DNA from: an uncultured Lachnospiraceae bacterium
GTDB lineage: Bacteria; Bacillota; Clostridia; Lachnospirales; Lachnospiraceae
NCBI GenBank assembly: GCA_910579685.1
Contig: CAJTVN010000015.1
Span: forward strand, 1-64,000
Direction of reading: 5' to 3'
Length of the DNA: 64,000 nt
In this document: one piece after another, positions 42,151-50,263 of the stretch
How the letters are laid out: each line of letters begins with the position of its first letter
Position numbering within the stretch: the first letter of the stretch is position 1
Position numbers and translations under genes: made by a program
The notes under the pieces: generated by a model
What the model was told of the DNA's origin: nothing
The model's database searches: none
Seen by the model: the letters and a program-made list of their open reading frames with translations, nothing else

Positions 42151-43743
42151 CTACAAACTGTCATAGAATTCCTCTAATTTATATATATGTCTTTTTATTT
42201 GAAGTTCCATTTGTACCTTCATAACCCGTTGAGTGTACTCTTTTTTTCTATTTCTTAACTCATCGAAATCATATTCCTCTATTGTCCACGGAATTAGTAC
42301 TTCTTTTTCTTCAAAAAACTTCGCAAATAAAATCGGTGCAGCTGCTATTGTTGGAATTCCCGCATCTAAATTATCAAAAAAATGATTTGTAACTCCGTAT
42401 ATCATTTTTATATCCTTATAAAACCCATTTATCTTTTGTTGCAAAAACCTTGATTTAATTGGATGTATACCATAATCATATTGCGATAATTCCTGCTTTA
42501 AAATCTCACTCGGAACAGGGTGGTGGAAATGAAAATATTTATTTTTTTTCTCCAACTCTATATATTCCGAATACTGTTCCTCTTTCCATTCTGTTGGATA
42601 TACATGTAAATGGCATTTTCCCTCAGCACATTTTTGCGCCAATTCTATCCAACAGGCCATCGACGAATCAGGATACTCCTTTTCCGTAATTACTCCTCCG
42701 GCATAGCATATTGATAACGGCTCCGATAAATCATTGCTTTTTTCTATTAAATCTTCGTCCCTGCAATAGTCAAAAAACTGTATCCGCTTGCCTTGAAAAT
42801 GGTACCCGCATTGTTGTGATAAATATTCAAGTTCATATCCGCGATTACAAACGCCGTCTGCATGTTCTAAACAGTAACGTTCTTCTTCCAGACGATCTAT
42901 ACGTTTGTTATGATAAAACTCGTTTATGATATCGTATTCATCATATACAATATTAGGCATAATTGCTTTCATTTTAATCAATATAAAGGGTATAACCGTA
43001 TTAATACTGCAAGAAAAAACATGTATTATATGTGGCTGTTCCTGGATAATGTCATATATAAATTCCTCTATACAAGCGGATTCATAATATGGTACTTTCA
43101 GTTCGTTTAATTCTTTTTTGCAAATCTCCCTGATCAACGCATATGGGTAAATAATAACTTTTACCTGCTTACCAGCATTATGTAATGCTTTTATGATTTT
43201 AATTGCTCTTGGTGATAAATCTCCTACAGCAATCACTATCTTATTCTTATTTTTCCCTTTATTACTTATTTTCTTTTCAAGATTCTTTTTAATTTCAACA
43301 AAATTCTTATAATCCTCGTTGGAATCTTCCATATACCATTCCAATACTTCCATAATACATGTTTCATTCGTTTTATCTTTATATTCTTGCAACAAAGGTT
43401 TTTTTTTCTTTTTAAAAAAAGCAGAGTAAATCAAATAGTTTTTTATATTTAAATCATAAAGTATCTTTTCTATCTGTTGTACAAATTTATTAGTCACGGC
43501 TATTAATATTATTGTCCCTTTTTCCCGCAACATCGAAACGCACTCGTCCACTTGATATATAGGGACTTTACCCAAAAAACTCTTGCCGTTCTTTTCTATA
43601 TCAGTGACTACACATGCATCAATATTCACCCTCCTTTTGAGCAGCTCACCATACAGCATCTGCGCTATGTCACCTGCACCATAAAAAATAACTTTATTGT
43701 ATTTAAGAAGTTCCAATGTCATCTTGGCAAAGTTTATATCCAA
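42151..43743 (-). CDS. GT-B type glycosyltransferase with N-terminal Rossmann-like module
   Basis: 530 residues from a TTG start at 43743 backed by a GGGAGGG box; an ATG at 43722 is the alternative. Residues about 15-120 are the shared module (YNKVIFYGAGDIAQMLYGEL, VDECVSMLREKGTIILIAVT). Residues about 165-510 have GT-B features: KIVIAVGDLSPRAIKIIKAL, IVYDEYDIINEFYHNKRI, a donor-site half with LSICYAGGVI, HLHVYPTEW and LDAGIPTIAAAPILFAKFF. The closest relatives are GT4-like. No membrane span. The acceptor and sugar are unknown. Confidence 0.72.
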   Translation of the reverse strand: MDINFAKMTLELLKYNKVIFYGAGDIAQMLYGELLKRRVNIDACVVTDIEKNGKSFLGKVPIYQVDECVSMLREKGTIILIAVTNKFVQQIEKILYDLNIKNYLIYSAFFKKKKKPLLQEYKDKTNETCIMEVLEWYMEDSNEDYKNFVEIKKNLEKKISNKGKNKNKIVIAVGDLSPRAIKIIKALHNAGKQVKVIIYPYALIREICKKELNELKVPYYESACIEEFIYDIIQEQPHIIHVFSCSINTVIPFILIKMKAIMPNIVYDEYDIINEFYHNKRIDRLEEERYCLEHADGVCNRGYELEYLSQQCGYHFQGKRIQFFDYCRDEDLIEKSNDLSEPLSICYAGGVITEKEYPDSSMACWIELAQKCAEGKCHLHVYPTEWKEEQYSEYIELEKKNKYFHFHHPVPSEILKQELSQYDYGIHPIKSRFLQQKINGFYKDIKMIYGVTNHFFDNLDAGIPTIAAAPILFAKFFEEKEVLIPWTIEEYDFDELRNRKKEYTQRVMKVQMELQIKRHIYKLEEFYDSL

Positions 43744-43759
43744 TATTCACCCTCCCATT

Positions 43760-44302
43760 TTACTTTCTTTCCAGCATTTTTCTTGATCTCTCTTTTATGT
43801 ATCTTGCAGGTATGCCCGCATATATTTTAAATGGTTGTAATTCCTGTTTCGTAAGGCTCATCGCACCAAGTGCTACTCCTTCATATAAAATTGCTCCTGG
43901 AAGTAATACGCTTCCAGTTCCAATAATTGCATACTTTTCAATCACTATCTTTTTCCCGATATCATGAATATACTGTTGATCTACCAATGGGCCAGTCATG
44001 AAATCTCCCGAATAATCATCACTGGTAGAATAAATACTGACTCTGCTGCTGATATTTACATAATCTTCTATCTCAATTCCAAATTTTCCATACAAAGCAC
44101 TGTAAGCCCCAATATGAACATAGTCTCCAATCCTTATTCCACATCCGCCACTCAGAAAAACAAAATCATCTATTCGCACATGATTACCAATCTCAATATT
44201 TTCTATTGAATAGAATACTGTCCTTCTGCTAATTTTTACATTTTTACCCAATTTCTTAAAATTCAGCTTATTTAATTCTGTCTCTGTTAAAAAACTCTCC
44301 AT
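43760..44302 (-). CDS. Left-handed beta-helix acyltransferase
   Basis: 180 residues of hexapeptide repeats: NIEIGNHVRIDDFVFLSGGC, IRIGDYVHIGAYSALYGKFG, IEIEDYVNISSRVSIYSTSD, then KYAIIGTGSVLLPGAILYEG and YAGIPARYIKE. These are O- or N-acetyltransferases using acetyl-CoA. It follows the DegT aminotransferase gene by 46 bases, so N-acylation of the amino sugar made by that enzyme is the natural guess. Confidence 0.85.
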   Translation of the reverse strand: MESFLTETELNKLNFKKLGKNVKISRRTVFYSIENIEIGNHVRIDDFVFLSGGCGIRIGDYVHIGAYSALYGKFGIEIEDYVNISSRVSIYSTSDDYSGDFMTGPLVDQQYIHDIGKKIVIEKYAIIGTGSVLLPGAILYEGVALGAMSLTKQELQPFKIYAGIPARYIKERSRKMLERK

Positions 44303-44348
44303 ATATATATTCGCTTTCCTACTTATTTTATTATGTTCAAAAATTTTT

Positions 44349-45461
44349 TTACACTTTGAATCGTTTAATCATTTCACATATATAAATAACGTCCTCTTCC
44401 TTCAATGTCCCATACATCGGTAAGTCTAACGCTACTTCTTTTACTTTGTCGGCATTCCTTGTACTTCTAATATATCCGGCATTTTTATAACATGTATAAT
44501 CACAAGCCAGCTTATCATACAGCTTCCGCGAGCCTATTCCATTCTCTTTCAATTTTATCCACAACTTGTCCCGCGTCATTCCATATTCATCATTCACTTT
44601 TATGGGGAAATATGCATAATTATAGTCTATATCTTCGCAATAATCATATGTTTTTATTCCAGGAATATCTTTCAAGCACTCGCAATACTTTTCCGCTATC
44701 CTTTTTCTCAATGCAAATTCTTCCTCAGCCCTAGACAAATTTACAATTCCCATAGCCGCCTGAAATTCATTCATTTTAGCATTTATTCCAATTACATCTA
44801 CGTCATTTTCCGTCTCGCCATAGGATATACCAAAATTTCTGTATAATTCAAATAACTTGTGAAGCGCTTTATCTCTATAGACAATTGCCCCTCCCTCAAT
44901 GGAATTGAATACCTTTATAGCATGGAAGCTAAACATGGTCATGTCACCGTAATGAGCAATTGATTTCCCATTCACTTTAGTTCCGAACGCCTGTGCTCCA
45001 TCATAAATTACCTTAAGATCATGCTTCTTTGCAATTTGCCCTATTTCCTCTACCTTACAAGGAATTCCGAATATATGAGGTGTTATGATCGCACATGTTT
45101 TGTCTGTCAATAGGCTTTCGACCGAGGCAGGGTCTAAATTATAAGAATCATCAATATCACCAAACACAGGTGTTAAGCCATTTTGCACAATTGCATTCGT
45201 TGTTGATATAAACGTAAAAGGGGAAGTTATCACTTCTCCTTTTAATCCCAGTGACTTTATTGCTATTAATAATGCGGAATGGCCGTTTACAAACAAATCC
45301 ACATTATCACATCCTATACCGTCCATAAGCATTTGCCGAAATTTATTGACTTTTTCTCCATTATTAGTCATTATTTTTGTATCCCATATGGATTTAATTT
45401 CCTCAATATAGGCTTCAATATCTATTAATGCAGGTTGTGTGGCTTTTATTTCCTTTTTCAT
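44349..45461 (-). CDS. DegT/DnrJ/EryC1 family sugar aminotransferase
   Basis: 370 residues. PLP-dependent transaminase of nucleotide-linked keto-sugars: NGHSALLIAIKSLGLKGEVI, SPFTFISTTNAIVQNGLTPV, IYDGAQAFGTKVNGKSIAH (PLP aspartate), and the lysine in MFSFHAIKVFNSIEGGAIVY. GINAKMNEFQAAMGIVNL is typical. It resembles 4-keto-6-deoxy-sugar aminotransferases (VioA/perosamine type), but no 4,6-dehydratase lies beside it. The radical SAM gene is immediately upstream. Confidence 0.88.
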   Translation of the reverse strand: MKKEIKATQPALIDIEAYIEEIKSIWDTKIMTNNGEKVNKFRQMLMDGIGCDNVDLFVNGHSALLIAIKSLGLKGEVITSPFTFISTTNAIVQNGLTPVFGDIDDSYNLDPASVESLLTDKTCAIITPHIFGIPCKVEEIGQIAKKHDLKVIYDGAQAFGTKVNGKSIAHYGDMTMFSFHAIKVFNSIEGGAIVYRDKALHKLFELYRNFGISYGETENDVDVIGINAKMNEFQAAMGIVNLSRAEEEFALRKRIAEKYCECLKDIPGIKTYDYCEDIDYNYAYFPIKVNDEYGMTRDKLWIKLKENGIGSRKLYDKLACDYTCYKNAGYIRSTRNADKVKEVALDLPMYGTLKEEDVIYICEMIKRFKV

Positions 45462-45485
45462 TGGATTGTCATTCTCCCTTTACTT

Positions 45486-46547
45486 CTATATAAAATTCAC
45501 ATGTTCTCCCGGGCATTTCAACTCATTTAAATATCTGTTCATTTCATCCAGGCGGCATAATTCTCTGCAGTTTTTCTCCAAATCCATGCTCATAAAATAA
45601 TCTGCAACTTCTTTTCTATGACTGCCTTCCCATATCTCAACAAAAGAACTTTCATTTATATTTCCATATTTCAATTCGTCTTTTCCCATGAACGCAATAC
45701 ACGGCCAGAGATTACCTTTTGCGTCCATATAGACCATAAACGGAAGCGCCCAGCAATGTTCATAGCCTCTTTTGCATTCTAATTTCTGCATGGAATGCGC
45801 TCTGAAATATACTTTATAGTCCTCCGTCTGCAACTCTTTCACTTCTTTTTCCAGCTCCATCATTTCCTTGTAATCAACCTGGAGAATATGCTGACTCTGC
45901 GGGTGTTGGGAGAATGGCTTAATGGTAAAATAATCCACCCCAATTTTTCGAAGTTCCTTTCCCATTTGCACAATCTCGTTTTTATTGTCCGGCAAAAGAA
46001 GTAACTGAACCCCTAATGTCGTATGCAGATTCTGTCTGTGCTTTACTTTTACAGCCTCTTCTATGTTGAACAGAGCTTTTGCTAAATCTCCTGGTCTCCC
46101 CCGCTGGATTTTGTCATAGGTTTCGTCCGTTATTCCTGCCACACTGAACCTGACCCAAGTCAGAGATTTGAGACATTCCCGTGAAACCTCCGGCGTCAGT
46201 AATACCCCATTGGTTGACATTGCCGCATCAATTCCCGTACTTTTAGTCTGGTTAATAATATAAGGGGCATCCCTGTGTAAAAGAGGCTCGCCCTCGCCGG
46301 CGTAAATAATGCTTTTAACACCTTTGGATGTCAGTTCTTTCAAATTCTTGATCAGCATTTGACCGTCTATCCTGTCAGGCTTATAGCCTGTATAATCCAC
46401 AGCGCAAAATATGCACCGATGATTGCAGGCATTGGTCAAACCAATCTCTATCTCAATCGGATAAATATTCTCCCCTTTCAGCCACCCTGCCACTGCATCC
46501 GGGTGGTAAATCAACTTATGCGAATCAATTCTGATATTATCTGACAT
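45486..46547 (-). CDS. Radical SAM/SPASM protein
   Basis: 353 residues from ATG 46547 with GGGAG upstream (a GTG four codons earlier is less likely). The cluster motif CNHRCIFC (CX3CX2C) is at about 38-45. SAM-binding features: IYAGEGEPLLH and MSTNGVLLT. A C-terminal SPASM region has CKRGYEHCWALPF, GNLWPCIAFMG and NCRELCRLDE, which should hold auxiliary Fe-S clusters. SPASM proteins modify peptides or carry out dehydrogenation or epimerisation of small molecules. Set between an HldE-like enzyme and a DegT aminotransferase, it probably alters a sugar or a nucleotide-linked substrate here (inference). Confidence 0.85.
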   Translation of the reverse strand: MSDNIRIDSHKLIYHPDAVAGWLKGENIYPIEIEIGLTNACNHRCIFCAVDYTGYKPDRIDGQMLIKNLKELTSKGVKSIIYAGEGEPLLHRDAPYIINQTKSTGIDAAMSTNGVLLTPEVSRECLKSLTWVRFSVAGITDETYDKIQRGRPGDLAKALFNIEEAVKVKHRQNLHTTLGVQLLLLPDNKNEIVQMGKELRKIGVDYFTIKPFSQHPQSQHILQVDYKEMMELEKEVKELQTEDYKVYFRAHSMQKLECKRGYEHCWALPFMVYMDAKGNLWPCIAFMGKDELKYGNINESSFVEIWEGSHRKEVADYFMSMDLEKNCRELCRLDEMNRYLNELKCPGEHVNFI

Positions 46548-46558
46548 GCTCTCTCCCA

Positions 46559-48118
46559 CTACACGTTCATCAATGTATTTGCATATTTCAATACATTCAC
46601 TTTTTCCACGGATTCTTTATTTCCTACAATGTTCGCCCCCAAAGCGCCTCCGATATTCCCTATAAAAGTGCCAACCTCAATCGGCGCCCCGGCTACCGCA
46701 AAAATTCCCGCTGTCGCAAAAAAGGAGTCTCCCGCCCCGATCGTATCCTTCACATTCAAGGTAAATGCCGGGCATTCCCGAATTGTTCCGTCACATATTT
46801 CACAGGCACCTTTCGACCCTCTTGTCAGCCATCCGCTTCCGCCCAAGTGATTTGCCAGCTTATTGAGGCCTTTCTCTTCATCCATTGCATCCTCCGGAAA
46901 GGCAAGTTTCAATTCCTGCTGGTCAATGGAAAATGCGTCAGCCCTGGTATACTTGGTAATTATGTTTAATCCTTTATTGGTAGAATTGGTCTGACAGTTT
47001 AGTACAAGGTATTTTGCCTTCTGTTGAATAATGTTCATTACTTCCCGGTCTATAAGGCCATGCCCGAAATCACATAAAAACACCGCATCATATTCAGAAA
47101 TTAATTTATCCAGTCTTTCCTTGAATTTACGATGGATTTCTTCTTCATACCGCATATTTTCAGGAATGTTATTCACCACAAATATTTTTTTATATTCTTC
47201 CCTCTTTCCATTTTTGGTCAAATATCTGTGTTTTACAATCGTAGGGAAAAAATTGCTATAACTAAGTTTTAGCTGTATCCTGTCTGTCAACTCATCAAAC
47301 ATGCGCAGCCGCATTTCCTCTTCGTTCCCAATAATTGACATTAACGTGACCCTGTCTGTAAAAGAAGAAAGATGCCTCGCTATCGCAACCGACCCGCCCA
47401 GATATTCTTCGGAATAAGACAATCTTGCAGAATACCCGATATCCTTTGACATAGTTCCCTGTACGCTGCAATAGGTGTACTTATCAATAATAACATCGCC
47501 GACCACCAGCACCTTCTGTTCTCTGGCTTTCTCGGCATAATACCGGATTTCTTTCATGTTATGCCTTGACTTAAATTCTTCCATGTAGCCGCGCACATCC
47601 TCCGGCATTCCCGACATGGCAGTGTTAATCAGTTTCGTGGAACTGAACACCTGCCCTGTGGTAAACCCCAGCCTTCCGCCGTGCTTTTCCACCAGCGCCT
47701 TTTCATCCACTATTTTCCCCGTGATATCGTCCTCTGCCTTCGCATATTCCTCACCCTTGACATAGACGTCCGGTTCCACGCTTTCGATGATATCATCCAC
47801 CGTATAGCCTTCCGACAGCAGCACGTAATCCACGCATTCCAATGCCGCCAGGAACTTCATCCGCGTTTCATCATTAAAGTAGGGTCTGCCCGGTCCTTTC
47901 CTCACGTAGCTTTCCGACGTGACCGACACCACCAGGACGTCTCCCATGCTTTTCGCCTGTTCAAAATGTATGATATGCCCGGGATGGATCAGGTCAAACA
48001 CACCATGGCATAATGCGATTGTTTTCCCGTTTTTCTTTAATTCCGGTCGGATTGTTTCGGCAAACTCTTTTCTTGATACGATTTTATTCATGTTTAAAAA
48101 GGCTCTTTTCTCTTTCAT
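46559..48118 (-). CDS. Bifunctional heptose nucleotidyltransferase/kinase with reversed domain order
   Basis: 519 residues. Residues about 20-160 are an RfaE2/HldC-like nucleotidyltransferase (ALCHGVFDLIHPGHIIHFEQ, GRPYFNDETRMKFLAALECV, DVYVKGEEYA). Residues about 195-515 are a PfkB-type sugar kinase (KVLVVGDVIIDKYTYCSVQG, FLCDFGHGLID, and the catalytic NVKDTIGAGDSFFATAGIFA). E. coli HldE has the kinase first and the transferase second; here the order is reversed. With gmhA and gmhB next door, the likely reactions are heptose-7-phosphate to heptose-1,7-bisphosphate and ADP transfer. The start overlaps the SDR gene stop by four bases. Confidence 0.85.
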   Translation of the reverse strand: MKEKRAFLNMNKIVSRKEFAETIRPELKKNGKTIALCHGVFDLIHPGHIIHFEQAKSMGDVLVVSVTSESYVRKGPGRPYFNDETRMKFLAALECVDYVLLSEGYTVDDIIESVEPDVYVKGEEYAKAEDDITGKIVDEKALVEKHGGRLGFTTGQVFSSTKLINTAMSGMPEDVRGYMEEFKSRHNMKEIRYYAEKAREQKVLVVGDVIIDKYTYCSVQGTMSKDIGYSARLSYSEEYLGGSVAIARHLSSFTDRVTLMSIIGNEEEMRLRMFDELTDRIQLKLSYSNFFPTIVKHRYLTKNGKREEYKKIFVVNNIPENMRYEEEIHRKFKERLDKLISEYDAVFLCDFGHGLIDREVMNIIQQKAKYLVLNCQTNSTNKGLNIITKYTRADAFSIDQQELKLAFPEDAMDEEKGLNKLANHLGGSGWLTRGSKGACEICDGTIRECPAFTLNVKDTIGAGDSFFATAGIFAVAGAPIEVGTFIGNIGGALGANIVGNKESVEKVNVLKYANTLMNV

Positions 48119-49101
48119 TTTCCCAGATATTTAAACCAGTCCGCCGTGGCCTCCCCTATGCTGTCCGGGGTCCACACCGGCGCTTTCTTCCAGTAATCTA
48201 TGTTATCCAGCACCCTCCGCACGCCTTCCTCAAAGGTAACCTTTGCTTTCCATCCAAGACCCGCCTCAATCTTTGAAGTATCCGCAAAGGTGCAGTCCGG
48301 CTCTCCGGGACGCTTGGGTATATGCGTGACCACACCGCCCAACAGCTCGCACAGACGGTTCACGGAATAGGTGCCGCCGCTTCCCACGTTGAAAGTGTCC
48401 TGAACCACGTCCGACACGGCCGCCGCGTAAAAGGCGTCCGCTATGTCCGTCACATAGGTGAAATCCCGTGTCTGTGTTCCATCCCCCACCACCGTAAACG
48501 GCTTCCCCGCCAGCTTCTGCGCCAGGAACACGCCGAACACGGCGCCGTAGGTTCCGGAAGTTCTTGATCTTGTCCCATATACGTTAAAAAGCCTTAAGGT
48601 CACCACCGGCAGTCCGTACACACGTCCCCAGTGCAGCACCGTCTCCTCCCCCAATCTTTTCGTCAACGCGTATGGATACTGGGGACGGATTTCCGCCGTC
48701 TCCTTTGTCGGGTATTCATCCGGTATTCCGTAGCAGGACGAGGAGGCCGCATAAACCAGCTTCTTTATGCCTGCCTTTTTCGCACATTCCACCACGTTAT
48801 AGGTTCCCAGCACGTTGGAGGAATAATATTCCCAGGGCTTCTGAATGGAAGGGACAATATCCGCCAGCGCCGCAAAGTGGAACACGTAGTCAACGTTCTG
48901 AAACACGGGCTCTGTCTCTTCCCTGTTTCTGATATCCATATGATATATGGCCAAATCGGGATTATCCTTCTGATGCTCCAGGTTTTCGGGCCTGCCCGTC
49001 GTCCAGTTGTCGATCACTCTTACGGCATGCCCTTCTTTCAGCAGTCTGTCTACCATGTGGGATCCGATAAAGCCGCATCCTCCGGTTACCAGTGAAACCA
49101 T
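48115..49101 (-). CDS. NAD-dependent sugar-nucleotide epimerase (SDR)
   Basis: 328 residues, extended SDR. NAD motif MVSLVTGGCGFIGSHMVDRL, FHFAALADIVPSIQKPWEYY, catalytic SSSCYGIP and YPYALTKRLGEE (Tyr and Lys), substrate region RLFNVYGTRSRTSGTYGAVF. It is closest in look to UDP-hexose 4-epimerases (GalE/WbpP type) rather than to HldD. In this cassette it may epimerise the NDP-heptose; that is inference. GGAGG precedes the ATG. Confidence 0.88.
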   Translation of the reverse strand: MVSLVTGGCGFIGSHMVDRLLKEGHAVRVIDNWTTGRPENLEHQKDNPDLAIYHMDIRNREETEPVFQNVDYVFHFAALADIVPSIQKPWEYYSSNVLGTYNVVECAKKAGIKKLVYAASSSCYGIPDEYPTKETAEIRPQYPYALTKRLGEETVLHWGRVYGLPVVTLRLFNVYGTRSRTSGTYGAVFGVFLAQKLAGKPFTVVGDGTQTRDFTYVTDIADAFYAAAVSDVVQDTFNVGSGGTYSVNRLCELLGGVVTHIPKRPGEPDCTFADTSKIEAGLGWKAKVTFEEGVRRVLDNIDYWKKAPVWTPDSIGEATADWFKYLGK

Positions 49102-49120
49102 TTTCTCATCCTCCGTCTGA

Positions 49121-49663
49121 TCACAATATTTCTATGACATTCCTCAAGTCTTCCAATATATAATCCGGCATGACCTCCTCTTCCAGACCTGCCGTTCCGT
49201 ATCCGGATTCCAGCAGAACGGTCCTGAGACCCGCTCTCTGGCCCGCCCGGATGTCCCCTGCCCTGTCCCCTACCATGAATGACCTTTCCATGTCGATTTC
49301 AAAATCCCTGGCCGCCGCTTCCAAAAGACCTGTTTCGGGTTTGCGGCAGGGGCATTTTTTTCTGTATTCCGCTATCTTTCCCTCCGGGTGGTGGGGACAG
49401 TAATAAACCGCATCCACTCCGGTGCTCCTAATCAGGTATTCGTTCATTCCAAGCAGGTCTTTTTCTGTAAACAGCCCTCTCGCCACGCCGCTCTGGTTGG
49501 TGACAACCACCGCGTAGTATCCCTTTGCGTGAATCTGTCTGACACATTCCTTCGCAAAAGGAAATGGGCTCAGCTTCTCTACCGATGTAATGTGGCCCTT
49601 CTCCTCCGTGAGCACGCCATCGCGGTCGAGGAACACGGCCGGTCTGCCACCGATTCCTGACAT
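49121..49663 (-). CDS. gmhB: D-glycero-D-manno-heptose 1,7-bisphosphate phosphatase
   Basis: 180 residues, HAD family. Nucleophile motif AVFLDRDGVLTEEKG, VVTNQSGVARGLFTEKD, the zinc loop YYCPHHPEGK and KKCPCRKPETGLL, and MVGDRAGDIRAGQRAG. The Cys/His zinc loop is diagnostic for GmhB. It removes the C7 phosphate of the heptose bisphosphate. Its start lies one base from the gmhA stop. Confidence 0.92.
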   Translation of the reverse strand: MSGIGGRPAVFLDRDGVLTEEKGHITSVEKLSPFPFAKECVRQIHAKGYYAVVVTNQSGVARGLFTEKDLLGMNEYLIRSTGVDAVYYCPHHPEGKIAEYRKKCPCRKPETGLLEAAARDFEIDMERSFMVGDRAGDIRAGQRAGLRTVLLESGYGTAGLEEEVMPDYILEDLRNVIEIL

Positions 49664-49664
49664 A

Positions 49665-50243
49665 TCAGAATTTCACCCCGTCCCTTTCCATGATCATGTC
49701 CACGATCTGCTGCAGGATCAGGTTATGAATGGATTCCACCATGCCGTATTTCCCACAAGGGACATACAGGCTGATGTCCGCCAGCTGCCGGGCTCTGTTA
49801 TGCGGCCGGAATCCGGTAAAAGTCATGACCTCCGCCTTCTTCTCTTTTGCGACCATAATTGCATTAATGATGTTCTGCGAATTTCCGGAGCTGCTGATCG
49901 CCACCACCAGGTCGCCTTCCTTTAGCAGGAATTCAAGAGGCTTCGAGAATATGTATTCATATCCGTAATCATTTCCCATGCAGGTCATGACCGCATAGTC
50001 ATAGAGACTGCAGGTGTTCATGCCGCCGTTTTTCATGAAATCAGCCGTCATATGGCTGGCGATTGCAGCGCTGCCCCCGTTCCCAAGAAAGAAAAGCCTG
50101 GACTGCCTTTCCTTATGCCGATAAAAAGTTTGCAGAAGCGACTGAATAACCTCTTCATATTTATTTATCGTTTTCCCATTATTTCTACTTACTTCTATAT
50201 GGTACATTACTTCAGTCAGTTCCCTAATATATGAATTATTCAT
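49665..50243 (-). CDS. gmhA: Sedoheptulose 7-phosphate isomerase
   Basis: 192 residues, SIS domain. FFLGNGGSAAIASHMTADFM, VVAISSSGNSQNIINAIMVA and SLYVPCGKYGMVESIHNLIL match GmhA, which turns sedoheptulose 7-phosphate into D-glycero-D-manno-heptose 7-phosphate. AGGACT lies ahead of the ATG. With gmhB, the SDR and the HldE-like gene downstream it forms a complete activated-heptose route. Confidence 0.9.
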   Translation of the reverse strand: MNNSYIRELTEVMYHIEVSRNNGKTINKYEEVIQSLLQTFYRHKERQSRLFFLGNGGSAAIASHMTADFMKNGGMNTCSLYDYAVMTCMGNDYGYEYIFSKPLEFLLKEGDLVVAISSSGNSQNIINAIMVAKEKKAEVMTFTGFRPHNRARQLADISLYVPCGKYGMVESIHNLILQQIVDMIMERDGVKF

Positions 50244-50263
50244 ATAGTCCTGGTATATCCCCT

